In this document: positions 1 through 8,064 of the stretch, piece after piece
Layout: each line of letters opens with the position of its first letter
Numbering within the stretch: position 1 is the first letter of the stretch
Origin: Actinacidiphila oryziradicis
GTDB lineage: Bacteria > Actinomycetota > Actinomycetes > Streptomycetales > Streptomycetaceae
Direction of reading: 5' to 3'
Assembly (NCBI RefSeq): GCF_005047355.1
Contig: NZ_SUMC01000072.1
Coordinates: 1 to 38,012 of the forward strand
Length of the DNA stretch: 38,012 nucleotides
Position numbers and translations under genes: made by a program
The notes under the pieces: model-generated
Databases searched by the model: none
Told to the model about the DNA's origin: nothing
The model's input: only the letters and a program-made list of their open reading frames with translations

Positions 1-2
1 AG

Positions 3-3000
3 TCCGCGTCGTCTGGTGACGCGAGTGTGGTGCCGTTGGTGGTTTCGGCGAAGAGCGCGGGGTCGTTGGCTGGTCAGGCTGGGCGGTTGGGCGTGTTCCT
101 CGGTGAGGGGGATGCGTTGGCCGATGTGGCGGCGGCTTTGGTCGGGCAGCGCTCGTTGTGGTCCGAGCGTGCGGTCGTCATAGCCGATTCGCGTGATGAG
201 GCGCTGGCTGGGCTCGGGGCGGTGGCGAGAGGCGAGGCCGCTTCCGGTGTGGTGTCGGGGCGTGCAGGCGCTGTCGGCAAGACGGTGTTGGTGTTTCCCG
301 GTCAGGGTTCGCAGTGGGTGGGGATGGGGCGCGAGTTGCTTGACTCGTCGCCGGTTTTCGCGGCTCGGATTGCTGAGTGTGCGGCGGCGTTGGAGCCGTG
401 GGTGGATTGGTCTTTGACTGATGTGTTGCGTGGTGGGGCGTTGGATCGGGTGGATGTGGTGCAGCCGGCGAGTTTCGCGGTGATGGTGGCGCTTGCTGCG
501 GTGTGGGAGTCGCTTGAGGTGGTGGCGGATGCGGTGGTGGGGCATTCGCAGGGGGAGATCGCGGCGGCGTGTGTGGCGGGTGCGTTGTCGTTGGAGGATG
601 CTGCACGGATTGTCGCGGTGCGCAGCCAGGTGATTGCGCGGGATTTGGCTGGTCGGGGTGGGATGGCGTCGGTGGCGTTGTCCGAGGCTGAGGCCCACGA
701 GCGGGTCGGGCGGTGGTCGGGTCGGGTTGAGGTGGCTGCGGTGAACGGGCCATCGTCGGTGGTGTTGGCTGGTGATGCGGAGGCGTTGGATGAGGCGTTG
801 AAGGTCTTGGAAGAGGAGGGTGTGCGGGTTCGGCGGGTGGCGGTGGACTACGCCTCGCACACGAGCCATGTGGTGTCGATTGAGGGTGCGCTGGGTGAGG
901 CGTTCGCGGGTATTCGCAGTGCTGCTCCGCGGATTCCGTTCCTGTCCACGGTCACCGGTGAGTGGGTCGAGGATGCGGGGGTGCTCGATGGTGGGTACTG
1001 GTTCCGGAATCTGCGCCGGCAGGTGCGGTTCGCTCCGGCAATCGAGGCGCTGATCGCCCAGGGGCACAAGGTCTTCGTTGAGGCGAGTGCGCATCCGGTG
1101 TTGGTGCAGTCGATTTCGGAGATCGCCGATGACGCCATCGTGGTCACCGGGTCGCTGCGTCGGGACGAGGGCGGTCTGCGTCGTCTGCTGACCTCGGTGG
1201 CCGAGTTGTTCGTGCGTGGTGTGCCGGTGGATTGGACGGCGCTGCTGCCCGAGGGTGCCGGGGCCGCTGCGGTCGAGCTGCCGACGTACGCGTTCGACCA
1301 CGAGCACTACTGGCTACCGGTGGCCCCGCCCGCCACGGACGCGGTGTCGCTGGGGCTCGCAGGGGTCGATCACCCGATGCTGGGCGCCGTAGTTGCTCTG
1401 CCGAACTCGGCCGGGTTCGTGTTCACGTCGCGCCTGTCGTTGCGTACGCATCCGTGGATCGGCGATCACGTCGTCGCCGGGGTGGTGATCGTTCCCGGGA
1501 CCGGGCTGGTCGAGCTGGCGGTCCGCGCCGGTGACGAGGCCGGGTGTTCGGTGCTGGAAGAGCTGGTGATCGAGGCCCCGCTCGTCGTGCCGGAGCGGGG
1601 CGGGGTCCGGGTTCACGTCGTGGTCGGTGGCGCGACCGGTACCGACGGGTCGCGCTCGGTGGAGGTGTATTCCCAGCGGGAAGACGACCCCGATGAGGAT
1701 GGGACTGTGTGGACCCGCCACGCCAGCGGCGTCGTCTCGATGGCGCCGGGCGCCACCGAGACGACACAGCGGTTTGATGCCGGGGAGGTGGTGTGGCCGC
1801 CGGCGGACGCCGAGCCGGTCGACATCGGCTCCGGATACGACGTGCTGGCGCGGGGCGGATACGGGTACGGACCGGTGTTCCGGTGCGTGCGTGCGGTGTG
1901 GCGGCGCGGCGACGACGTCTTCGCCGAGGTCGCCCTCCCGGCTGACGAGCCGGGTGCGGCATACGGCATCCACCCTGCGTTGTTGGACGCGGCGTTGCAC
2001 TCGACGATGCTGGACACGGTCGCTGCCGCCGGCGTAGCGGGCGCGGACGGTCCTCCCGAAAACGGTGACGGCGAAGGAAGAGAAGGAAGCCTGGGCCTGC
2101 CGTTCGCGTGGAACGGGCTGCGGCTCTCTGCCGCTGGAGCGTCGGCGTTGCGGGTCCGGGTGCACCGGTTGCCGGGCGGCGACCTGTCGATGGAGGCGGT
2201 CGACGAATTCGGCGGACCCGTCGTCACGCTGGATTCGCTGGTGTCGCGCCCGGTTTCCGTGGGGGCTCTCGAGGTCGCGGCCAGCGTGGGCCGGACGACG
2301 AGGGCAGGGTCGTTGTACGGGGTGGAATGGGTCTCGTCCGAGCCGGGCCCGGTCAGTGCCGGCTTCGCGCCGGCATGGGTGCCAGTGGCCGACGCGGAGG
2401 CGGTGGCGACGTTGGCGGACGAGGTCGAGTCGGGCGCCGCCGGGCTTCCCGCGGCGGCGGTCGCCGACGCGGTCAGCCTCGACGAGCAGGACGCGGTCCT
2501 CGCGTTGACCAACCGGGTGTTGGAGATCGTGCAGTGCTGGCTCGACGGAACCGGCCTCGAGGATGCCCGGCTCGTCGTGGCGACCCGGGGCGCGGTACCC
2601 GCCGCCGGTGAGGCGACGGTGACTGACCCGGGTGCGGCCGCGGTGTGGGGCCTGGTTCGGGCCGCACAGGCGGAGAACCCGGACCGGATCGTCCTGCTGG
2701 ATCTCGACGCGGACGCCGAGGTCGAGTCCGTACTGCCCGCGGTACTCGCCTCAGGCGAACCGGAGGTCGCGGTGCGCGGGTCGCGGCTGTTCGTGCCGCG
2801 GCTCGCCCGGGTCGCCGAGAGCCGCTCGGACGCGGTGTTCGGACCCGACGGGACGGTTCTGGTCTCGGGTGCAGGATCGCTGGGCGGGGTCGTCGCCCGG
2901 CATCTGGTCGTCGAGCACGGCGTGCGGCGGCTGGTGCTGGCCAGTCGGCGCGGGCCGGACGCCGCGGGCATGGCGGAGCTGGTCGAGGAGCTGACCGGGC

Positions 3001-3965
3001 TCGGCGCCGAGGCGTCCGCGGTCGCGTGCGATCTCTCCGACCGGGACGAGGTGGCCGCGCTGTTGGCCTCGATTCCAGCTGAGCACCGGCTGCGCGGCGT
3101 CGTCCACACCGCAGGTGTCTCGGACGCGGGAGTGATCGCGACCGTGACGCCGGAGCGGCTGGCGAGGCTCTTCGCGCCGAAGGTCGACGCGGTGCTCCAC
3201 CTGGACGCGTTGACGCGCGACCTGGACCTGGACGCGTTCGTCGTCTACTCGTCGGTGTCGTCGGTGTTCATGGGCGCGGGCAGCGGCGGCTACGCGGCCG
3301 CGAACGCCTTCCTGGACGGTCTGATGGCTAGTCGCCGCGCCGCCGGCCTGCCCGGCCTTGCTCTGGCCTGGGGCCTGTGGGACCAGACGAGCGGCATGGC
3401 ACAGGACCTCGACGATCTGACCAGGGCTCGGATGAACCGGCGCGGCGGGCTGCTGCCGATGAGTGTCGCCGAGGGCATGGAGCTGTTCCGGGCGGCCGTC
3501 GGGTCGGCGCGCTCGCTGCTGGTACCGGCGAAACTCGATCTGCGTGGCGTGCGGGCCGACGCCGCGGCCGGCGGCGTGGTGCCGCACATGCTCCGCGGCC
3601 TGGTACGGGTCGGGCGCCAGCTGGCGCGGTCGGCCACCGCCACGGCGGCAGGAGGCGACCGGCCGCTGGCGGAGCGGCTGGCCGGGCTGACCGGCGCCGA
3701 GCAGTCGGCGCTCCTGCTCGACCTGGTCCGCGCCCAGATCGCGGCCGTGCTCGGCTTCGGCACGTCCCACCACCTCGACGCCGACCAGGGGCTGTTCGAG
3801 ATCGGATTCGATTCGTTGACCGCGATCGAGCTGCGCAACCGGCTCCGCACGATGACCGAGCGCAAGCTCTCGCCCGGACTCGTCTTCGACCATCCGACGC
3901 CGGCGATGCTCGCCGCGCACCTGCACACGCTGCTCGGCGGCGAGGCGACCCTGATCTCCATCTGA
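3..3965 (+). CDS. Type I modular polyketide synthase, terminal module (AT-DH-KR-ACP), 5' end outside window
   Basis: The frame is open from the window edge, so the ketosynthase lies upstream; residues here are counted from the GTG at base 27. The AT has GQGSQW (about 92) and GHSQGE (about 173). RVDVVQP and YASH (about 275) are the signatures usually read as methylmalonyl-CoA specificity. The DH has the HVVAGVVIVP active-site motif (about 481) and DAALH (about 654). No ER is seen. The KR has GAGSLGG (about 945) and the catalytic Tyr in GYAAANAF (about 1089); its LDD position reads SDA and there is no Trp motif, so stereotype is unclear. The ACP has the phosphopantetheine Ser in GFDS (about 1262). 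There is no C-terminal thioesterase; the protein ends soon after the ACP, as in RifE or GdmAIII, and release falls to the next gene. The inferred product is an alpha-methyl-alpha,beta-unsaturated acyl chain. Confidence 0.95.
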   Translation, partial: SASSGDASVVPLVVSAKSAGSLAGQAGRLGVFLGEGDALADVAAALVGQRSLWSERAVVIADSRDEALAGLGAVARGEAASGVVSGRAGAVGKTVLVFPGQGSQWVGMGRELLDSSPVFAARIAECAAALEPWVDWSLTDVLRGGALDRVDVVQPASFAVMVALAAVWESLEVVADAVVGHSQGEIAAACVAGALSLEDAARIVAVRSQVIARDLAGRGGMASVALSEAEAHERVGRWSGRVEVAAVNGPSSVVLAGDAEALDEALKVLEEEGVRVRRVAVDYASHTSHVVSIEGALGEAFAGIRSAAPRIPFLSTVTGEWVEDAGVLDGGYWFRNLRRQVRFAPAIEALIAQGHKVFVEASAHPVLVQSISEIADDAIVVTGSLRRDEGGLRRLLTSVAELFVRGVPVDWTALLPEGAGAAAVELPTYAFDHEHYWLPVAPPATDAVSLGLAGVDHPMLGAVVALPNSAGFVFTSRLSLRTHPWIGDHVVAGVVIVPGTGLVELAVRAGDEAGCSVLEELVIEAPLVVPERGGVRVHVVVGGATGTDGSRSVEVYSQREDDPDEDGTVWTRHASGVVSMAPGATETTQRFDAGEVVWPPADAEPVDIGSGYDVLARGGYGYGPVFRCVRAVWRRGDDVFAEVALPADEPGAAYGIHPALLDAALHSTMLDTVAAAGVAGADGPPENGDGEGREGSLGLPFAWNGLRLSAAGASALRVRVHRLPGGDLSMEAVDEFGGPVVTLDSLVSRPVSVGALEVAASVGRTTRAGSLYGVEWVSSEPGPVSAGFAPAWVPVADAEAVATLADEVESGAAGLPAAAVADAVSLDEQDAVLALTNRVLEIVQCWLDGTGLEDARLVVATRGAVPAAGEATVTDPGAAAVWGLVRAAQAENPDRIVLLDLDADAEVESVLPAVLASGEPEVAVRGSRLFVPRLARVAESRSDAVFGPDGTVLVSGAGSLGGVVARHLVVEHGVRRLVLASRRGPDAAGMAELVEELTGLGAEASAVACDLSDRDEVAALLASIPAEHRLRGVVHTAGVSDAGVIATVTPERLARLFAPKVDAVLHLDALTRDLDLDAFVVYSSVSSVFMGAGSGGYAAANAFLDGLMASRRAAGLPGLALAWGLWDQTSGMAQDLDDLTRARMNRRGGLLPMSVAEGMELFRAAVGSARSLLVPAKLDLRGVRADAAAGGVVPHMLRGLVRVGRQLARSATATAAGGDRPLAERLAGLTGAEQSALLLDLVRAQIAAVLGFGTSHHLDADQGLFEIGFDSLTAIELRNRLRTMTERKLSPGLVFDHPTPAMLAAHLHTLLGGEATLISI

Positions 3966-3982
3966 AAAAGAAGGGTTCTGAC

Positions 3983-4855
3983 GTGTTCGACGTGACCGGC
4001 TATCTGGAACGGATCGGGTGCGGCGGGGAGACCTCCGTCGGCCTCGAGTCGTTGCGCAGGCTGCACAAGAACCACCTCATGTCGCTTCCGTACAACGGTG
4101 ACATCCAGGATCTGCGCGACGGCATCAAGCTCGTCGACATCGACGAGGACGAGATGTTCGACACCTGTGTCGCGAGCGGCATGGGCGGCACGTGTTTCCA
4201 CCTGGCCCGCATGTTCAACCGGCTGCTGCGCGAACTGGGATACGACGTCACGCTGATGGCGAGCTACACGGCGGAGGGCCGGGAGAACTTCGGCCTCGAC
4301 GTCGAGCACATGTTCAACCTGGTGACGCTCGAGGGCCGGCAGTGGCTGGTCGACGTCGGCTACCCCGGCCCGTCCTTCCTCGAACCGCTGTCGGTCTCCG
4401 ACAAGGTGCAGACGCAGTACGGGTGCCAATACCGACTGGTCGAGCACGAGGAGGGCTTCGCCCTGCAGCGCAGAGGCCGAGTGAGCCGCTGGAGCACCGT
4501 CTACACGTTTGTTATGAAGCCCAGGAAGTGGAGCGACTGGAGAGACCTGGAGATCCACCTCAACCGCGAGTTCGCCTCCTACTTCGAGCCAGGGGAGGCG
4601 CAGGAGTCGGAGGTGGACACGGCGTGCGCGATCTCGCGGGGCACGGACCGGCTGTTCGAGGAGATCGAGGCGGACATGAAGTCCCGCAACCGGCACGAGG
4701 TGCTGTGCGGCAGGACCTTCGAGAACGGCCAGGTGGTGCTGAAGGGCCGCAGGTATCTGACGGTCCGGGACGGGCGCGAGGAGGTGCGCACGATCACCGA
4801 CGACGAGGAGCACGACAGGCTGATCTCCAGCATCCTCTCCGGGGACTTCCGGTGA
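3983..4855 (+). CDS. rifF: Ansamycin amide synthase (RifF-type arylamine N-acetyltransferase fold)
   Basis: Predicted to release the finished polyketide from the last ACP by forming the macrolactam between the chain carboxyl and the amino group of the AHBA starter. The 290-residue protein has the NAT-family triad: Cys71 in GGTCF, His109 in DVEHMF and Asp124 in LVDVGY. The chosen GTG lies 17 bases after the PKS stop, with an AAGAAGGG ribosome site just upstream; the open frame runs further back but only as an out-of-frame shadow of the PKS. Its place directly after a PKS lacking a thioesterase is the classic ansamycin arrangement. The gene name is given by homology to rifamycin RifF; the true cluster name is unknown. 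Confidence 0.93.
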   Translation: MFDVTGYLERIGCGGETSVGLESLRRLHKNHLMSLPYNGDIQDLRDGIKLVDIDEDEMFDTCVASGMGGTCFHLARMFNRLLRELGYDVTLMASYTAEGRENFGLDVEHMFNLVTLEGRQWLVDVGYPGPSFLEPLSVSDKVQTQYGCQYRLVEHEEGFALQRRGRVSRWSTVYTFVMKPRKWSDWRDLEIHLNREFASYFEPGEAQESEVDTACAISRGTDRLFEEIEADMKSRNRHEVLCGRTFENGQVVLKGRRYLTVRDGREEVRTITDDEEHDRLISSILSGDFR

Positions 4856-5910
4856 ACCCGGAGGGGTCTCGGGTTCCGGTGCGGCTCGAAGGCCGCTCCT
4901 ACGACGTGCTGATCGGTCCCGGCGTCCGTCATGAGCTCGCCGGGGTCGTGCACGCGCTGGGGGCCCGGCGAGCCGCGGTGGTCTCGGCACGGCCGGCCGA
5001 GTGGGTGCCGGACGCGGGGGTCGAGACCCTGCTGCTGCCCGCCATGGACGGCGAACCGGACAAGACGCTCGCCACGGTCCAGGCGTTGTGCGGCGAGTTC
5101 GCGCGCTTCGGGCTCACCAGGTCGGACGTGGTCGTCTCCTGCGGCGGCGGGACGACCACCGACGTGGTAGGGCTGGCCGCGGCGCTCTACCACCGGGGGG
5201 TTCCGGTCGTGCACCTGCCGACGTCCCTGCTGGCGCAGGTGGACGCCGGCGTCGGTGGGAAGACCGGGGTGAACCTGGACGAGGGCAAGAACCTGGTCGG
5301 CACGTACTGGCAGCCCAGTGCAGTGCTCTGCGACACCGACTACCTCTCCACCCTGCCGGAGCGGGAGTTGCGCAACGGCCTGGGGGAGATCGCCCGCTGC
5401 CACTTCATCGGCGCGCCGGATCTGCGCGGCCTGTCGCTCGCCGAGCAGATCACCGCGAGCCTCACCCTCAAGGCGAGCGTGGTGTCCGCGGACGAACGCG
5501 ACACCGGGCTGCGGCACATCCTGAACTACGGCCACACGCTCGGCCACGCGCTGGAGATCGCCACCGACTTCGCCCTCCGGCACGGCGAGGCGGTGGCGAT
5601 CGGCACGGTCTTCGCCGGCCAGTTGGCGTACGCGCTCGGCCGGATCGATCGGGCGCGGGCGGAGGAACACCGAGAGGTCGTCGAGTACTACGGCCTGCCG
5701 AGCGCGCTGCCAGAAGGGGTCGGGGCCGACGTCCTGATCGTGTTGATGCGGCACGACAAGAAGGCCGTCGACGGGCTCTCCTTCGCGCTCGACGGGCCCG
5801 AGGGCGCCGAACTGGTGCCGAACGTGCCGCCCGAGGTCGTCGCGGTCGAGCTGGCGGCGATGCCGAGGGCGCGCATGGCCGAGCTCGTCCGGGATACGGC
5901 GGCGCCATGA
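4852..5910 (+). CDS. rifG: Amino-dehydroquinate synthase (RifG type), AHBA pathway
   Basis: Predicted to cyclise aminoDAHP to 5-deoxy-5-amino-3-dehydroquinate in the aminoshikimate branch that makes AHBA. The 352-residue protein has the dehydroquinate-synthase fold: SCGGGTTTDVVG (96-107) for NAD, then PTSLLAQVDAGVGGKTGVN. The metal ligands map to Glu179 (GLGEIAR), His228 (NYGHT) and His244 (LRHGEA); the 16-residue spacing of the two His matches the family. Where ordinary dehydroquinate synthases have Lys three residues after the Glu (EVIKYG), this protein has Arg182. The GTG start overlaps the amide-synthase stop as GTGA, indicating translational coupling. The NAT-adjacent location argues for the amino variant and not the primary shikimate enzyme. 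Confidence 0.9.
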   Translation: MNPEGSRVPVRLEGRSYDVLIGPGVRHELAGVVHALGARRAAVVSARPAEWVPDAGVETLLLPAMDGEPDKTLATVQALCGEFARFGLTRSDVVVSCGGGTTTDVVGLAAALYHRGVPVVHLPTSLLAQVDAGVGGKTGVNLDEGKNLVGTYWQPSAVLCDTDYLSTLPERELRNGLGEIARCHFIGAPDLRGLSLAEQITASLTLKASVVSADERDTGLRHILNYGHTLGHALEIATDFALRHGEAVAIGTVFAGQLAYALGRIDRARAEEHREVVEYYGLPSALPEGVGADVLIVLMRHDKKAVDGLSFALDGPEGAELVPNVPPEVVAVELAAMPRARMAELVRDTAAP

Positions 5911-7154
5911 CGGGGTCTCGGCGTTGGCGCGGCACCTCGCTGGAGGCGGACCATTCGCTGGCCGGCGAGGTGGCGGCGGCACTGGCGAAACCGGCCGCGC
6001 AGCAACCTCTCTGGCCGGATCCGGTGAGGGCTGCCGAGGTCGTCGGGCTGCTGCACGGGGCCGAGCCGATCGTGACGCCGGAGGAGACGGCGCGGCTGTC
6101 CGGGCGGCTCGCTGCGGTCGCGCGCGGCGACGCGTTCCTTCTGCAGGGCGGCGACTGCGCCGAGACGTTCGCCGACAACACCGAGCCGCACCTGCGCGCG
6201 AATCTGCGGGTGCTGGGACGGATGGCCGCCGTGATCGCCGGAGAGTCCGGCCTGCCGGTGGTCACGATCGCCAGGATGGCGGGCCAGTACGCTAAACCGA
6301 GGTCGAAGCCCTTGGACGCGCTGGGGCTCCCCGCCTACCGGGGCGACATCGTCAACTCGCCCGAGTCGACCCTCGTGGCCAGGACTCCCGACCCGGACCG
6401 GATGCTGCGCGCGCACGCCCACGCCGCGGACGCGATGGCGGTGATCCGCAGGGCGGGGACGGCCGAGGAGATCTACGTCGGCCACGAGCTGCTGCTCCTC
6501 GACTACGAGCAGTCCGTGCTGTTCGTGGACGGATACGGGCCGCGGCGGCTGGCCAGCGGGCTGGCCCACTTCCTGTGGGTCGGGGAGCGCACCCGCCAGC
6601 TCGACGGCGCGCACATCGCGTTCGCACGGTTGCTGGCCAACCCGATCGGCCTCAAGATCGGCCCGACCGTCACCCCCGAGCAGGCCGTCGAATACGTGGA
6701 GCGCCTCGACCCGCACGGCACGCCGGGCCAGCTCACGCTGGTCAGCCGGATGGGGTACCAGCGGGTCCGGGAGGTGCTGCCGACGATCGTGGAGAAGGTC
6801 ACCGCCTCCGGCCACGAGGTGATCTGGCAGTGCGATCCCGTGCATGGCAATACGCGTATCTCGGGCAACGGCCACAAGACCCGGCACGTCGCGCACATCG
6901 TCGACGAGCTGCGCGGCTTCTTCGAGGTGCACAGGCGGCTGGGCACCCATCCAGGCGGTATCCACGTCGAGGTGACCGGCGAGGACGTGACCGAGTGCCT
7001 CGGCGGCGCGGCCGGTATCACCGAGTCCGATCTCCCGGCCCGGTACCGGACGGCCTGCGATCCGCGGCTGAACGCGGATCAATCGATCGAACTCTCATTC
7101 ACCGTGGCGGAACTCCTGCGCGGCTCGTGGAACAGGCGGTGGGGAAGGACATGA
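5907..7154 (+). CDS. rifH: Amino-DAHP synthase, class II (RifH type)
   Basis: Predicted to condense the aminated tetrose-phosphate (or imine) with phosphoenolpyruvate to give aminoDAHP, the first committed C7 intermediate of AHBA. The 415-residue protein is a class II (plant-type) DAHP synthase: LLQGGDCAETFADN near residue 75 (metal-binding Cys), RMAGQYAKPRSKP, WQCDPVHGNT and HPGGIHVEVTGEDVTECLGG near the C-terminus. ATG overlaps the preceding stop as ATGA, so it is the third gene of a tightly coupled amide synthase-G-H-I transcription unit. A primary-metabolism class II DAHP synthase would look similar; the neighbours decide the assignment. Confidence 0.9.
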   Translation: MTGSRRWRGTSLEADHSLAGEVAAALAKPAAQQPLWPDPVRAAEVVGLLHGAEPIVTPEETARLSGRLAAVARGDAFLLQGGDCAETFADNTEPHLRANLRVLGRMAAVIAGESGLPVVTIARMAGQYAKPRSKPLDALGLPAYRGDIVNSPESTLVARTPDPDRMLRAHAHAADAMAVIRRAGTAEEIYVGHELLLLDYEQSVLFVDGYGPRRLASGLAHFLWVGERTRQLDGAHIAFARLLANPIGLKIGPTVTPEQAVEYVERLDPHGTPGQLTLVSRMGYQRVREVLPTIVEKVTASGHEVIWQCDPVHGNTRISGNGHKTRHVAHIVDELRGFFEVHRRLGTHPGGIHVEVTGEDVTECLGGAAGITESDLPARYRTACDPRLNADQSIELSFTVAELLRGSWNRRWGRT

Positions 7155-7969
7155 CCATGCCAGCGGAGCTTCCCGGGGTCGCTATCAGCGGCAGCACCCG
7201 GCTGTTCGTCGTGCTGGGCGATCCGGTGACCCAGGTGCAGTCGCCGGGACTGCTCAACCCGCTGTTCGCCCGGCTGGGCCTGGACGCGGTGCTGGTTCCG
7301 GTGCACGCCCGGCCCGAGCAGCTGGAGCGGATCGTCAGGGGATTGCAGTGCATCGCCAACCTGGACGGCATCTTCATCACCGTCCCGCACAAGGTGGCGG
7401 TGTGCCGGTTCGCGGACCGGTGCAGCCCGATGGTGGACGTCACCGGGAGCGCCAACGTGCTCAGGCGCGAGGAAGACGGCACCTGGTACGCGGAGAACTT
7501 CGACGGCTCCGGCTTCGTCGTCGGGCTCGTCGACGCGGGGCACGATCCGGCGGGCCGGAACGTGTCGCTGGTGGGCGCGGGCGGCGCGGGCAGCGCCATC
7601 GCGGCCGCGCTGATCGCGGCGGGCGCCGAGCGGCTGACCGTGTGCGACCTCGATTCCGGAAAGCTGGACGGGTTGCGTGCGCGGCTGGAGGAGCGCTGGC
7701 CCGGCCGGACCGCGGTGTCCACCGAACCCGATCTCGCCGAGGCGCACATCGTGGTGAACGCGACGCCGCTCGGTCTGCGCGCCGACGATCCCCTGCCCTT
7801 CCCGCCGGAGCGGCTGCGCGAGGAGTGCGTCGTCGCCGACATCATCATGAAGCCGAGGGAGACCCGGCTGCTGCGCGAGGCCGCCGCACTCGGTCATCCG
7901 GTCCACCACGGAATCCACATGCTCGACGGGCAGATCGGCGCGTACCGCGAATTCCTCCGCCTCGGCTAG
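7151..7969 (+). CDS. rifI: Aminoquinate/shikimate dehydrogenase (RifI type)
   Basis: A shikimate dehydrogenase-family oxidoreductase of 272 residues. Substrate-site residues are visible: Lys81 in TVPHK, Asn102 in SANVL, Asp118 in ENFDGSG and Gln in DGQIGAY near the C-terminus. The dinucleotide loop is VGAGGAGSA (141-149). In rifamycin biosynthesis RifI is an aminoquinate dehydrogenase that is not strictly needed for AHBA, so this gene probably salvages or shunts aminoquinate. The ATG at 7151 overlaps the aminoDAHP synthase stop; a second ATG at 7157 sits better spaced (8 bases) behind GGAAGG and may be the true start. It ends the coupled block; 95 non-coding bases follow. Confidence 0.88.
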   Translation: MTMPAELPGVAISGSTRLFVVLGDPVTQVQSPGLLNPLFARLGLDAVLVPVHARPEQLERIVRGLQCIANLDGIFITVPHKVAVCRFADRCSPMVDVTGSANVLRREEDGTWYAENFDGSGFVVGLVDAGHDPAGRNVSLVGAGGAGSAIAAALIAAGAERLTVCDLDSGKLDGLRARLEERWPGRTAVSTEPDLAEAHIVVNATPLGLRADDPLPFPPERLREECVVADIIMKPRETRLLREAAALGHPVHHGIHMLDGQIGAYREFLRLG

Positions 7970-8013
7970 GGCGGCGGCGGGACGACTGTCAGGCCGGGGG
8001 ATGCCCGGCTCAA

Positions 8014-8041
8014 GGGACACAGCCTATTTTTTCGTTAGCTT
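8014..8041 (+). promoter_or_regulatory. Possible promoter ahead of AHBA synthase
   Basis: The 95-base gap before the AHBA synthase gene is unusually AT-rich for this DNA. GGGACA (8014-8019) and TAGCTT (8036-8041), 16 bases apart, resemble a vegetative -35/-10 pair. A small stem GCCGGG/CCCGGC (7993-8009) precedes it and could weakly terminate the upstream operon. This is pattern-only evidence. Confidence 0.3.
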
Positions 8042-8064
8042 ATCGGAAAAATCATGGGAGAGAT

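Noticed and set aside
178..3926. Long minus-strand open frames opposite the PKS, up to 498 codons
   Set aside because: They are Arg/Pro/Ser-rich antisense shadows caused by high GC content, with no family-like motifs.
3377..3982. Upstream extension of the amide synthase frame
   Set aside because: It overlaps the PKS in another frame and is Arg/Ala-rich; the GTG at 3983 has a ribosome site and the correct NAT N-terminus.
7993..8009. GCCGGG/CCCGGC stem as a terminator after the dehydrogenase
   Set aside because: Only 6 bp and no supporting tail; mentioned with the promoter but not called.
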